Shown in pieces: positions 53,512 to 61,412 of a stretch of 64,000 bases of DNA. How positions within the stretch are numbered: position 1 is the stretch's first letter; every line of letters begins with the position of its first letter. Source of the DNA: Burkholderiales bacterium (lineage in GTDB: Bacteria; Pseudomonadota; Gammaproteobacteria; Burkholderiales; Burkholderiaceae_D); contig JACPWS010000078.1 in the NCBI GenBank assembly GCA_016196925.1, positions 1-64,000 on the forward strand. Direction: 5' to 3'. Below the pieces are notes generated by a model that saw only the letters and a list, made by a program, of their open reading frames with translations, was not told where the DNA came from and made no database searches. Position numbers and translations under genes: made by a program.

Positions 53512-53595
53512 ATGAAACGTAATGTTTTTATCGCAATCGGGATGTTGAGTCGCCGCGCCGCGCCGTGCGCAAGAGTTACAGGAGTCGCGGCATGA
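53512..53595 (+). CDS. 27-residue leader ORF coupled to mtfA
   Basis: ATG at 53512 has AGAGGAG about 7 bases upstream, the best ribosome binding site in the area. It opens a frame of 27 codons (MKRNVFIAIGMLSRRAAPCA, then RVTGVAA) ending in TGA at 53593-53595. That stop overlaps the ATG of mtfA (ATGA). Translation of mtfA is likely to depend on this ORF. The Lys-Arg start and short hydrophobic run hint at a membrane-inserted peptide or a decayed gene front. Function unknown. Confidence 0.5.
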   Translation: MKRNVFIAIGMLSRRAAPCARVTGVAA

Positions 53596-54407
53596 TGCCG
53601 CTGCTGATCTTGCTGAGCCTGGTCGCGCTGGCGACGGCGGCTTTGCTATGCTGGCCGGGGTACAGCCTGAAGCGGGCGCTGGTGCGTCCTTTTCCCGCCG
53701 CGTATTCGCGCATCTTGCGGAAAAACCTGCCAGTCTATGCGCGCCTGCCGGCCGACCTGCAAGCGCAGCTGAAGCGCCTGATCAAACAATTTCTGCATCA
53801 GAAAGAATTTATCGGTTGTAACGGTTTCCAGATCACCGATGAAGTGCGGGTGACGATCGCCGCCAAGGCTGGCCTGCTGTTATTGAATCGCCCGACCGGA
53901 GTCTATCCGGCATTGAAAAAAGTGCTGGTGTACCCGACCGTCTTTATCGCGCCGCGCACCGAGATGCGGCCGGGCGGCGTGCTGAGCCACGGGCATCAAA
54001 GCTTGTCGGGCGAATCCTGGAACGATGACAGGGTGATACTGGCCTGGGACCATGCCTTGCCCACGCGCGAGAATTTCGTGCCGGGCCATGACGTGGTCTT
54101 GCATGAATTCGCGCACCAGCTCGACAGCGAATCGGGCGTCACCAACGGCGCGCCGCTGTTGGCTGGCAAGGCGCAGTATAGGCGCTGGTCGGCAGTCTTG
54201 TCGCAAGAATTCGAGGCGCTGCAAGACGCGGTCGATGCAGGGCAAGAAACCTTGATCGACCCCTATGGCGCCAGCGATCCGGCCGAATTTTTTGCGGTGG
54301 CGACTGAAACTTTTTTTGAAAATTCCAGCGCCATGGCGTATTACCATCCGGCTCTGTATGCGCAATTGCAGGCGTATTACCGGGTCGACCCGCGCGACTG
54401 GAACTGA
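53592..54407 (+). CDS. mtfA: M90-family zinc metallopeptidase MtfA
   Basis: A 271-residue protein with an N-terminal TM (PLLILLSLVALATAALLCW), then the MtfA core. That core holds FIGCNGFQITDEVRVTIAAKA and the zinc motif HEFAHQLD near residue 171 (HExxH), with the downstream Glu likely in DPAEFFAVATETFFE. MtfA is a peptidase that in E. coli binds the repressor Mlc and affects glucose-PTS expression. E. coli MtfA is cytosolic; the TM anchor here is different but common in Proteobacteria. ATG at 53592 overlaps the leader ORF stop; a GTG nine codons upstream is less likely. Convergent with btuF, 23 bases apart. Confidence 0.92.
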   Translation: MMPLLILLSLVALATAALLCWPGYSLKRALVRPFPAAYSRILRKNLPVYARLPADLQAQLKRLIKQFLHQKEFIGCNGFQITDEVRVTIAAKAGLLLLNRPTGVYPALKKVLVYPTVFIAPRTEMRPGGVLSHGHQSLSGESWNDDRVILAWDHALPTRENFVPGHDVVLHEFAHQLDSESGVTNGAPLLAGKAQYRRWSAVLSQEFEALQDAVDAGQETLIDPYGASDPAEFFAVATETFFENSSAMAYYHPALYAQLQAYYRVDPRDWN

Positions 54408-54430
54408 CACTGAAGCTGACGCGCGCCGGC

Positions 54431-55293
54431 TTACTTGTTCCTGGCGTCGGCCAGATGTTTGCAGAGCGCTTCGGTGCCGTCCAGGATGCGCGGACCGGCG
54501 CGGTTCAGCCAGTCGCTTTTGACGGCGTACAGATGGTTTTGCTTGACGGCGCTCAGACTGGCATATTGGCGCCAGCCCGCAAGCGCCCCGGTATCTTCGC
54601 CACCGGTGATGATGGCGTCCGGATTGGCCGCCAGCACCGCTTCGGCAGTCACGCTAGGGCTGATTTCCTTGAGCTTGCCGAAGATGTTCTTGCCGCCGCA
54701 CAGGCGGATCGCGGCCGACACCATGTGTTCGTCGTTGAGCGTCATCAGCGGCTTGTTCCAGACTTGATAAAACACGCTGACCGGCGCGGATTTTGTTCGG
54801 TAGGCGCTGCGCAGCGTTTCCAGCCGCGCGCGGAAACGGGCGGCGGCGGCCTGGCCGGCCGTCTCCGTTCCGGCCAGCGTCGCCAGGCGTGTGATGGAGC
54901 TGGCGACCATTTCGTAATTGCGCGGCTCGCTCTCAAACACCGTCACGTGATTGCTGCGCAATTTTTCCACCAGCTGTCTGGCGTTGCCGGTGCCCCAGAC
55001 CACCACCAGATCGGGTTTCAGGGCGAGCAGGCGTTCCAGGTCGAGCGCGAAGATATTCCCGACCGAGGCGATTTTTTTTGCGGCTGCAGGATAGTCGCTG
55101 TATTCGCTGACGCCGACGATGGCGGCTCCGGCGCCGGCTTCAAACAAGAGTTCGGTCGCATGCGGCGCCAGGCTGACGATGCGCCGCGCCGGCTGCGCCA
55201 GCGCGACCGTGCGCCCGCCGTCGTCTTGCACGCTGATCTCGGCGCTGGCCGCGCCGGACAATAACGCCAGCGCCAGCGCCGCAAGCAGCCGCA

Positions 55294-55294
<1 letters not shown>
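54431..55294 (-). CDS. btuF: Periplasmic cobalamin/Fe-chelate-binding protein (BtuF-like)
   Basis: A 287-residue class III periplasmic binding protein with signal peptide (to GAASA), RIVSLAPHATELLFEAGAG, GVSEYSDYPAAAKKIASVG and LKPDLVVVWGTGNARQLVEKL. These match BtuF, the vitamin B12 ABC binding protein; close relatives bind iron chelates. The ATG overlaps the panC stop (TGATG), so the two are co-translated. No btuC or btuD is present in the window. Confidence 0.85.
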
Positions 55295-56142
<848 letters not shown>

Positions 56143-56167
56143 TCAGGAAAGATGTGGGATTTTTGGT

Positions 56168-57025
56168 TCAGGCCGGCGAGTACGCCAGCCGCACATAAAT
56201 CGGGGCGAACGCTTCGGCCTGGGTGATTTCTATCAGGGTTTCTTTGGCCAGTTCCAGCAGCGCGACAAAATTGACGACCAGCACCGGCGCGCCGCGCGCC
56301 GGATCGAACAGCTCGGAAAATTCGACGAATCTCGCCGATTGCAGCTTGCGCAAGATGCCCGACATGTGTTCGCGCACCGACAATTCTTCGCGGCTGATCT
56401 TATGATGCGCGACCAGGGTGGCGCGTTTCAGCACATCGGCCCAGGCCGCCTGCAGGTCGGCGATCTCGACTTGCGGCCAGTGCAGCACGGTGTTTTGTTC
56501 GATGTAGACTTGCGCATGCAGGAAATCGCGGCCCAGTTGCGGCAGCGCATTGAGGTCATAGGCGGCCAGCTTCATCTGCTCGTATTCGAGCAGGCGGCGC
56601 ACCAGCTCGGCGCGCGGGTCTTCCGCTTCGTCGCTGCTCTCGGCCTTGCTGGACGGCAGCAGCATGCGCGATTTGATTTCTATCAGCATGGCCGCCATCA
56701 ACAGATATTCCGCCGCCAGTTCCAGGTTTTGCTTGCGGATCTGCTCGACGTACTCGAGATATTGCAAGGTGACTTGCGCCATCGGGATGTCGAGGATGTT
56801 GAAATTCTGCTTGCGTATCAGGTACAGCAAGAGGTCGAGCGGGCCTTCGAACGCTTCGAGAAATATCTCCAGCGCATCGGGCGGGATATACAAATCGTTC
56901 GGCAGTTTGAACAGCGGTTCGCCGTACAGTTTGGCGTAGGCCAGACCATCGACTACGTCCGGCGTGCTGTCGCTGCTGCCGACCAGCGGCAATTCGGTGG
57001 CGGCTAAGGGGGTAGTCGCAGTCAC
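56168..57025 (-). CDS. scpA: Segregation and condensation protein A
   Basis: A 285-residue kleisin. The core begins near residue 50 with LEIFLEAFEGPLDLLLYLIRKQNFNILDIPM and continues with YLEYVEQIRKQNLELAAEYLLMAAMLIEIKSRMLLP, the ScpA signature, and a winged-helix C-terminus (FVALLELAKETLIEI). ScpA bridges Smc heads in chromosome condensation. scpB is not adjacent. The first 45 residues are a lineage-specific extension. Confidence 0.96.
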   Translation of the reverse strand: MTATTPLAATELPLVGSSDSTPDVVDGLAYAKLYGEPLFKLPNDLYIPPDALEIFLEAFEGPLDLLLYLIRKQNFNILDIPMAQVTLQYLEYVEQIRKQNLELAAEYLLMAAMLIEIKSRMLLPSSKAESSDEAEDPRAELVRRLLEYEQMKLAAYDLNALPQLGRDFLHAQVYIEQNTVLHWPQVEIADLQAAWADVLKRATLVAHHKISREELSVREHMSGILRKLQSARFVEFSELFDPARGAPVLVVNFVALLELAKETLIEITQAEAFAPIYVRLAYSPA

Positions 57026-57047
57026 AAGCGTCGCGCCCGGTTGTGCG

Positions 57048-57257
57048 TCAGCCCTTGGTCAGGTAGACGTAGGCTTGCTGCTTGACGCGCGATTCTTGCG
57101 CGCGTTGCGTGGCTTCGAGGTCGATCGGGGCCTTATCCCACAACAGGGCGCGGCCATCGCGCTGGCCTTGTTCCATTTTCGGATTGGCTAGTTTCAAGCC
57201 GTTGATAAATTGCGTCGCTTCGGATTCGTACAAAGAGAATTGCTTAGAGAATTTCAT
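57048..57257 (-). CDS. DUF3460 family protein
   Basis: A 69-residue protein, starting MKFSKQFSLYESEATQFING and containing LKLANPKMEQGQRDGRALLWDK. It matches DUF3460, a small family of unknown function largely confined to Betaproteobacteria and typically encoded just before scpA and panC, as here. The ATG at 57257 is chosen because the family begins there; the longer frame upstream is basic and not conserved. No membrane segment. Confidence 0.88.
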   Translation of the reverse strand: MKFSKQFSLYESEATQFINGLKLANPKMEQGQRDGRALLWDKAPIDLEATQRAQESRVKQQAYVYLTKG

Positions 57258-57380
57258 GATGTTGAAATAAACACGTAAGGATCGAATGAAGCGGCATTTT
57301 ACTCTGTATTTGGCGCCGGAACGGTTTTTCCGGCGGGCGCCGGGAGGCAAAGCGCGCTTTCTTGATGAGCGTCACGACGC

Positions 57381-57962
57381 TTAAAGATCTTGCGTTTCCA
57401 ACCATTTCTTTACGTGGACGGGGGTGAAACCCTGGAATTTTTGCAGCAGGATGGCCGGGTCGGATTCCTTGAACAGGATGTCCAGATGCGCCGGACGCAG
57501 GAAGCCCTGGCTTACCGTATGTTCCAGAAACTCCATCAAGCCATCGTAAAAGCCGTTGATATTCAGCAAGCCCAGCGGTTTTTCATGGAAACCTAGTTGC
57601 GACCAGGTAAACATTTCAAACAATTCTTCCAGCGTGCCTATCCCGCCCGGCATCGCGATAAAGCCGTCAGACAATTCCGCCATCATGGCCTTGCGCTGAT
57701 GCATGTTGGCGACGATATGCAATTGGCTCAGTCCGCTGTGGCCGACTTCCTTATCCATCAGCGCTTGCGGTATCACGCCGGTAACGTGGCCGCCGAGGCG
57801 CATGACTTCATCGGCGAGTATGCCCATCAGTCCGACATTGCCGCCGCCATATACCAGCCTCAGGCCGTCGCCGGCCAGTTGCGCCGCCAGCCGGCGCGCG
57901 CCGTCGGCGTAGCTGACCAGGCTGCCGGCCGAAGAGCCGCAATAGACGCAGATCGCTTTCAT
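57381..57962 (-). CDS. LOG-family nucleoside 5'-monophosphate phosphoribohydrolase (TIGR00730)
   Basis: A 193-residue Rossmann-like protein with VYCGSSAGSL, VYGGGNVGLMG and MPGGIGTLEELFEMFTW, the PGGxGT(x)2E signature of the LOG (lonely guy) family. Members cleave N-glycosidic bonds of (cytokinin-type) nucleoside monophosphates; in many bacteria the role is housekeeping nucleotide salvage. Its ATG overlaps the stop of the TetR-type gene (4 bases), so they are coupled. Confidence 0.92.
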   Translation of the reverse strand: MKAICVYCGSSAGSLVSYADGARRLAAQLAGDGLRLVYGGGNVGLMGILADEVMRLGGHVTGVIPQALMDKEVGHSGLSQLHIVANMHQRKAMMAELSDGFIAMPGGIGTLEELFEMFTWSQLGFHEKPLGLLNINGFYDGLMEFLEHTVSQGFLRPAHLDILFKESDPAILLQKFQGFTPVHVKKWLETQDL

Positions 57963-58630
57963 ATATTGTTCATCTTGCGCAGGTATTCCTGCGACAGTTT
58001 TTCAAAGACGACCTTGGCTTCGCCTCGCAGGTAAGGGCTGATCAGCACGATGACTTGATAGCAGCCGCGCGCCAGCGATTCGGACATCGTTTGCAATTCG
58101 GTATATTTGCGCGGATTGCGCACGTATTCGTAAGAGAGCCAGTAAGTCGCGACCACCACCATATTGGTCGCCAGCGCTTCGATATCCATGTCGGTTGCTT
58201 CGAATTCGCCGTCTGCCCGCAAACCGGTGCAGAGTTCGGTGGCGACCTTGATCTTGTGCGTCAGGATTTCTTTGAAATTCAGCTCTAGGATGCGGTTCCT
58301 GGATAGCAAGTCGTTCAGGTCGCGGTAAAAGAAACGGTAACGCCAGACCAGTTCGAAGGTCAGGTGCAGATAAGTCCAGACATCCTGGATGTTCGCCTTG
58401 CGGCCCTGCGGGAAGGCCAGCTTCTTGTTGATCTCCGCTTCGAACTGCAGAAAAATCGAGTTGACGATATCGTCTTTGTTGCGGAAGTGGTAATACAGGT
58501 TGCCGGGGGAAATATTCATTTCCTCGGCGATCACCGTCGTCGTGATATTCGGTTCACCGAACTCATTGAACAGGCGTAGGGACAATTCCAGGATGCGTTC
58601 TCTGGTGCGACGAGGAGCTTTGTGTTGCAT
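57959..58630 (-). CDS. TetR-family transcriptional regulator
   Basis: A 223-residue regulator. The HTH lies at about residues 8-55 (ERILELSLRLFNEFGEPNIT and ISPGNLYYHFRNKDDIV). The long C-terminal domain (TYLHLTFELVWRYRFFYRDLNDLLSRN) fits the PF13972-type TetR ligand domain. It is translationally linked to the LOG-family gene; its targets and ligand are unknown. No clear palindromic operator was seen in the short gap to the RDD gene. Confidence 0.9.
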   Translation of the reverse strand: MQHKAPRRTRERILELSLRLFNEFGEPNITTTVIAEEMNISPGNLYYHFRNKDDIVNSIFLQFEAEINKKLAFPQGRKANIQDVWTYLHLTFELVWRYRFFYRDLNDLLSRNRILELNFKEILTHKIKVATELCTGLRADGEFEATDMDIEALATNMVVVATYWLSYEYVRNPRKYTELQTMSESLARGCYQVIVLISPYLRGEAKVVFEKLSQEYLRKMNNI

Positions 58631-58693
58631 GCCATTCTTCTCGATAAATTATTTCATAAGAATAACATTGAACCACCCAACATCGAAAGCAGA

Positions 58694-59212
58694 TCAGGGG
58701 CGGGGTGATGAATTACTGTCGGTCGCCGGCGTTACATCGATCAGGCGCGTCTTCGCCAGACGGTCGTGCAGGAATTGCCCATTCTTGTCAAAATGTGCGG
58801 TAAGCGCCCAGCCGATTAGGCCTGCCACGATCGCCAACACCATTTGCCATTGCTTCAAGCCGAGTTGATAGACCAGGGCGGTCGCCGGCAAAAACCACAT
58901 CCAGGCCAGGCAATAGCGCACGATGGCTTTGATCAGTGGAAGTTTGCCGCCGTCGAGGTCGACCACACGTATGCGCCAGGTTTGCATGGCCAGGGTCTGG
59001 CCGCTGCGACTCCAGCAAAAGACAAAATACATGCCTATCACCAGGAATAGCCAGAATTGGCGCGCGTGGCGCAGGGCCAGCGCATGTCTGCTCTGGGTCA
59101 GGACATCGAATATCCAGTCGGAAGCGAACACGATGCCAAACAGCAGCATTGCCTCATACACCATGCAGATCAGGCGGCGACGTAGTTGGGGTGCGTGTAA
59201 ATCTGTACTCAC
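58694..59212 (-). CDS. RDD-family membrane protein
   Basis: A 172-residue protein with the RDD layout: RRRLICMVYEAMLLFGIVFAS as first TM with the Arg, a second TM (FWLFLVIGMYFVFCW), the conserved SGQTLAMQTWRIRVVD, and a third TM region. The function of RDD proteins is unclear; some have been linked to ion transport. It is the last gene of the sigma factor-DUF3619-DUF3106-RDD block, 4 bases after DUF3106. Confidence 0.9.
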   Translation of the reverse strand: MSTDLHAPQLRRRLICMVYEAMLLFGIVFASDWIFDVLTQSRHALALRHARQFWLFLVIGMYFVFCWSRSGQTLAMQTWRIRVVDLDGGKLPLIKAIVRYCLAWMWFLPATALVYQLGLKQWQMVLAIVAGLIGWALTAHFDKNGQFLHDRLAKTRLIDVTPATDSNSSPRP

Positions 59213-59216
59213 AAAG

Positions 59217-59909
59217 TCATTTCGTTGCTGCTGAGGATGCGGGGCTTGCGGCCGGCACTGGCTCCGGCGCGGCTACGGTTGAAGCCGGTGCGGCCGGTAC
59301 CACGAGTGCCGGCGTTGCGGCCGGCTTGACGACCGGAGGCTTGAGGGCCGCCGGTTTGGGACCGACCTTGATCGGCGCCAGCGGCATCGGGTTTTTCAGC
59401 GCGTTGGTCGGCAGATTCGTCAGGCTTTTCTTGCGATTGGCATCGTCGGCCAGGCGTTTCTTTTCTTCGTCGCTCAGTTGTTGATACTGTTGCCACTGGG
59501 CGGATTTGTGCTCGGGTTTCAGTTGCGTCGTCTTGGCAAAGTTCTCGCGCGCTGCCATACGCTGTTCCGGCGTCAGTTTTACCCAGTCGCGCATGCGTTC
59601 CTGCACGCGCGCTTGCTCGTCTGGCTTCATGGCAGCGTAGCGGTTGGCGATTTCCAGCCATTTTTTCTTGCGCAATTCGTCCATCTTGTCCCACTCGGCA
59701 AGCAGCGGCGTCAGCGCTTGCTTCTGGGCGGGCGTCAGCTCGGACCATAAAGGCCGGGCCGCTTTGACGGCTACCGTATGGGCGGGCAGAGCTTTGGCCG
59801 GTGGCGTTGATGCCGGCGCCTGGACGAGATTGCCGTTGGCAAATGCCAGAGAGAAAAAGCTGATGCTTACGACGAAGCAAACCGCATTGCGCAAGATGTG
59901 AAACGACAC
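59217..59909 (-). CDS. DUF3106 domain protein
   Basis: A 230-residue protein with a signal peptide (to about residue 26, FFSLAFANG). The central DUF3106 region (residues about 50-150) is built of helical repeats: LWSELTPAQKQALTPLLAEW, MKPDEQARVQERMRDWVKLT, PEQRMAARENF. A Pro/Ala/Val-rich, probably disordered C-terminal tail follows. It resembles periplasmic stress-sensing proteins with LTxxQ motifs in style, but the function is unknown. Encoded between DUF3619 and RDD in the conserved block. Confidence 0.88.
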   Translation of the reverse strand: MSFHILRNAVCFVVSISFFSLAFANGNLVQAPASTPPAKALPAHTVAVKAARPLWSELTPAQKQALTPLLAEWDKMDELRKKKWLEIANRYAAMKPDEQARVQERMRDWVKLTPEQRMAARENFAKTTQLKPEHKSAQWQQYQQLSDEEKKRLADDANRKKSLTNLPTNALKNPMPLAPIKVGPKPAALKPPVVKPAATPALVVPAAPASTVAAPEPVPAASPASSAATK

Positions 59910-59911
59910 GC

Positions 59912-60328
59912 CTATTCCTCCGCTTGATTCAGGTAGGCAGTGAAGCCGGTATCGACGTAGGCGGCAGGCGGCAATTCATCGACCAGTACTGCAGCATCGA
60001 TATCGGCCAACTCATTGATGTTTTGCTGTTGTTCGTATTCGTAAATGCCGATCAGGCCGGCGACCAGCACCAGCAGCGGCAGGGCGATGCCCAATTTGCC
60101 GATCCAGGAGTCGGGCCCTTGAAACGAAAAGCCGGAATTGCCGGCCAATATGCCGCGAACTGCCATGACGGCGACCGGCGCTTCTTTTTTCTTGCACGCC
60201 AGCGCCATCTTGCGCGCTTGCGCCAGGCGATCCAGGGACGGTGCCGGTATATTTTCAGCGGATTCGTTCAGCGCCCGTCTTATCTTGTAGGCGAAATCGA
60301 GATCTTTTGCTTCTTTAGAGTAATTCAT
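59912..60328 (-). CDS. DUF3619 family protein, putative anti-sigma factor
   Basis: A 138-residue protein with a polar N-terminal cytoplasmic part (about 70 residues, KIRRALNESAENIPAPSLDR), a single TM segment (IALPLLVLVAGLIGIYEY) and a short acidic periplasmic tail. It overlaps the sigma factor gene by 4 bases (ATGA). Family DUF3619 has no proven function; the topology and coupling to a sigma factor suggest an anti-sigma role (inference). Confidence 0.85.
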   Translation of the reverse strand: MNYSKEAKDLDFAYKIRRALNESAENIPAPSLDRLAQARKMALACKKKEAPVAVMAVRGILAGNSGFSFQGPDSWIGKLGIALPLLVLVAGLIGIYEYEQQQNINELADIDAAVLVDELPPAAYVDTGFTAYLNQAEE

Positions 60329-60897
60329 AGCTGTATTCCTTTAGCCTTGAGCGATGCGGCTAACGCATGGGTTGCGCGCGAACAGTGCGTTTTAACACTT
60401 CCTTCCGAACATCCCATCGCAGCGGCTGTTTCCGCCACATCCATGTCTTCCCAGTAACGCATGAGGAAGGCTTCCCGTTGACGTGTGGGAAGCTTTTTTA
60501 TTTCCTCATCAATAATGTTAAGTACTTGTTCGCGTTCTATTTTATCGGCGCTGGATTCTGCTGCTTCCGTGCCTTCTTCGGCCGCATAACTTTCCAGTAA
60601 GTCAAAATTGTCATCGTCGTGATTATTGGCCGGTGTGATGCTGGAAAACAAGCTTACCCAGGTATTGCGTACTTTTTCCCGGCGGAAAAAATCGAGTATG
60701 GTGTTTTGCAAGATACGCTGAAACAGCATGGGCAGTTCGGCCGCCGGTTTGTCGCCATATTTTTCCGATAGCTTAATCATGGCGTCCTGGACTATGTCCA
60801 GCGCCGATTCTTCATTGCGGACAGCGTAAACGGCATGTTTGAAAGCGCGGCGTTCTACGTTTTCCAGAAAATTGGATAATTCTTTATCTGTAGCCAT
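60325..60897 (-). CDS. ECF-type RNA polymerase sigma factor
   Basis: A 190-residue sigma factor. Region 2 is at about residues 12-75 (KHAVYAVRNEESALDIVQDAMIKL), then an acidic linker (NHDDDNFDLLESYAAEEGTE), and region 4 is at about 110-170 (IDEEIKKLPTRQREAFLMRYWEDMDVAETAAAMGCSEGSVKTHCSRA). It heads the DUF3619-DUF3106-RDD block. The linker is longer and more acidic than usual for ECF factors. Its inducing signal is unknown. Confidence 0.92.
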   Translation of the reverse strand: MATDKELSNFLENVERRAFKHAVYAVRNEESALDIVQDAMIKLSEKYGDKPAAELPMLFQRILQNTILDFFRREKVRNTWVSLFSSITPANNHDDDNFDLLESYAAEEGTEAAESSADKIEREQVLNIIDEEIKKLPTRQREAFLMRYWEDMDVAETAAAMGCSEGSVKTHCSRATHALAASLKAKGIQL

Positions 60898-61183
60898 CGT
60901 TGGCGTTATTCATGAGTTTGCTTGCATGTTCTTCCTGGCGGCGGGGCGCTACCGGGAATGCATCCATTTTAAAATTTGCGCACATGCTAGCAAAAATACC
61001 CCTTGATGTCTTAATTTTTGTTAGCAAGCGCCGTTTGCAAAGCTATTTATTTGCCGCCAGCCGAGAATTTTTTCTTGACCAAAATGCTGCGACGCAGTAC
61101 CGTACCAATTCGTCCCAAAATCTAGGGGCACCAAATGCCTGTCTGGTACGGCCCACAATGCTGACATCAACAGGTGCGCTTTA
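60898..61183. other. Intergenic stretch before the ilv leader
   Basis: Holds no convincing gene. A possible promoter TTGACC-N17-TACCGT lies near 61075-61103. CCGTACCA (61100-61107) is inverted as TGGTACGG (61144-61151), which may form a long-loop hairpin at the start of the ilv transcript. Confidence 0.4.
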
Positions 61184-61320
61184 ATGAAGCTGTTTGTTCT
61201 GACCCATGCCACAAGCGTGAGAAGTCTGCCCTTACTTAGCCTTACCACTGATTGAACGAGTGCACTAAGCCTCGCCTGGCACCACATCCAACGGATGTGT
61301 AAAGGGCAATGTGACTGCAC
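61184..61320 (+). promoter_or_regulatory. Candidate leader peptide and attenuator-like stem-loops of ilvB-ilvH-ilvC
   Basis: An ATG at 61184 with AGGTG about 8 bases upstream opens a 23-codon ORF, MKLFVLTHATSVRSLPLLSL plus TTD, ending at TGA 61253-61255. Six of its 23 residues are Leu and two are Val. Just behind it, CACATCC-AAC-GGATGTG (61283-61299) is a perfect hairpin nested in GTGCA (61260-61264)/TGCAC (61316-61320). Branched-chain amino-acid operons are often controlled through such leader peptides. No U-tract was seen, so classic attenuation is not established. Confidence 0.45.
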
Positions 61321-61412
61321 AAAAAGGGATTTCAGCTCACCGGTTGCGTAAGTCGATTTCGCCAGGAAAGAACATCCGATCAATTTCCTATGGACCTTGA
61401 AAGGACAACATA

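Noticed and set aside
57312-57341. GGCGCCGGAA/TTCCGGCGGGCGCC stem-loop as a terminator
   Set aside because: It can fold between the LOG and DUF3460 genes, but there is no T-run on either strand, so I did not list it as a terminator.
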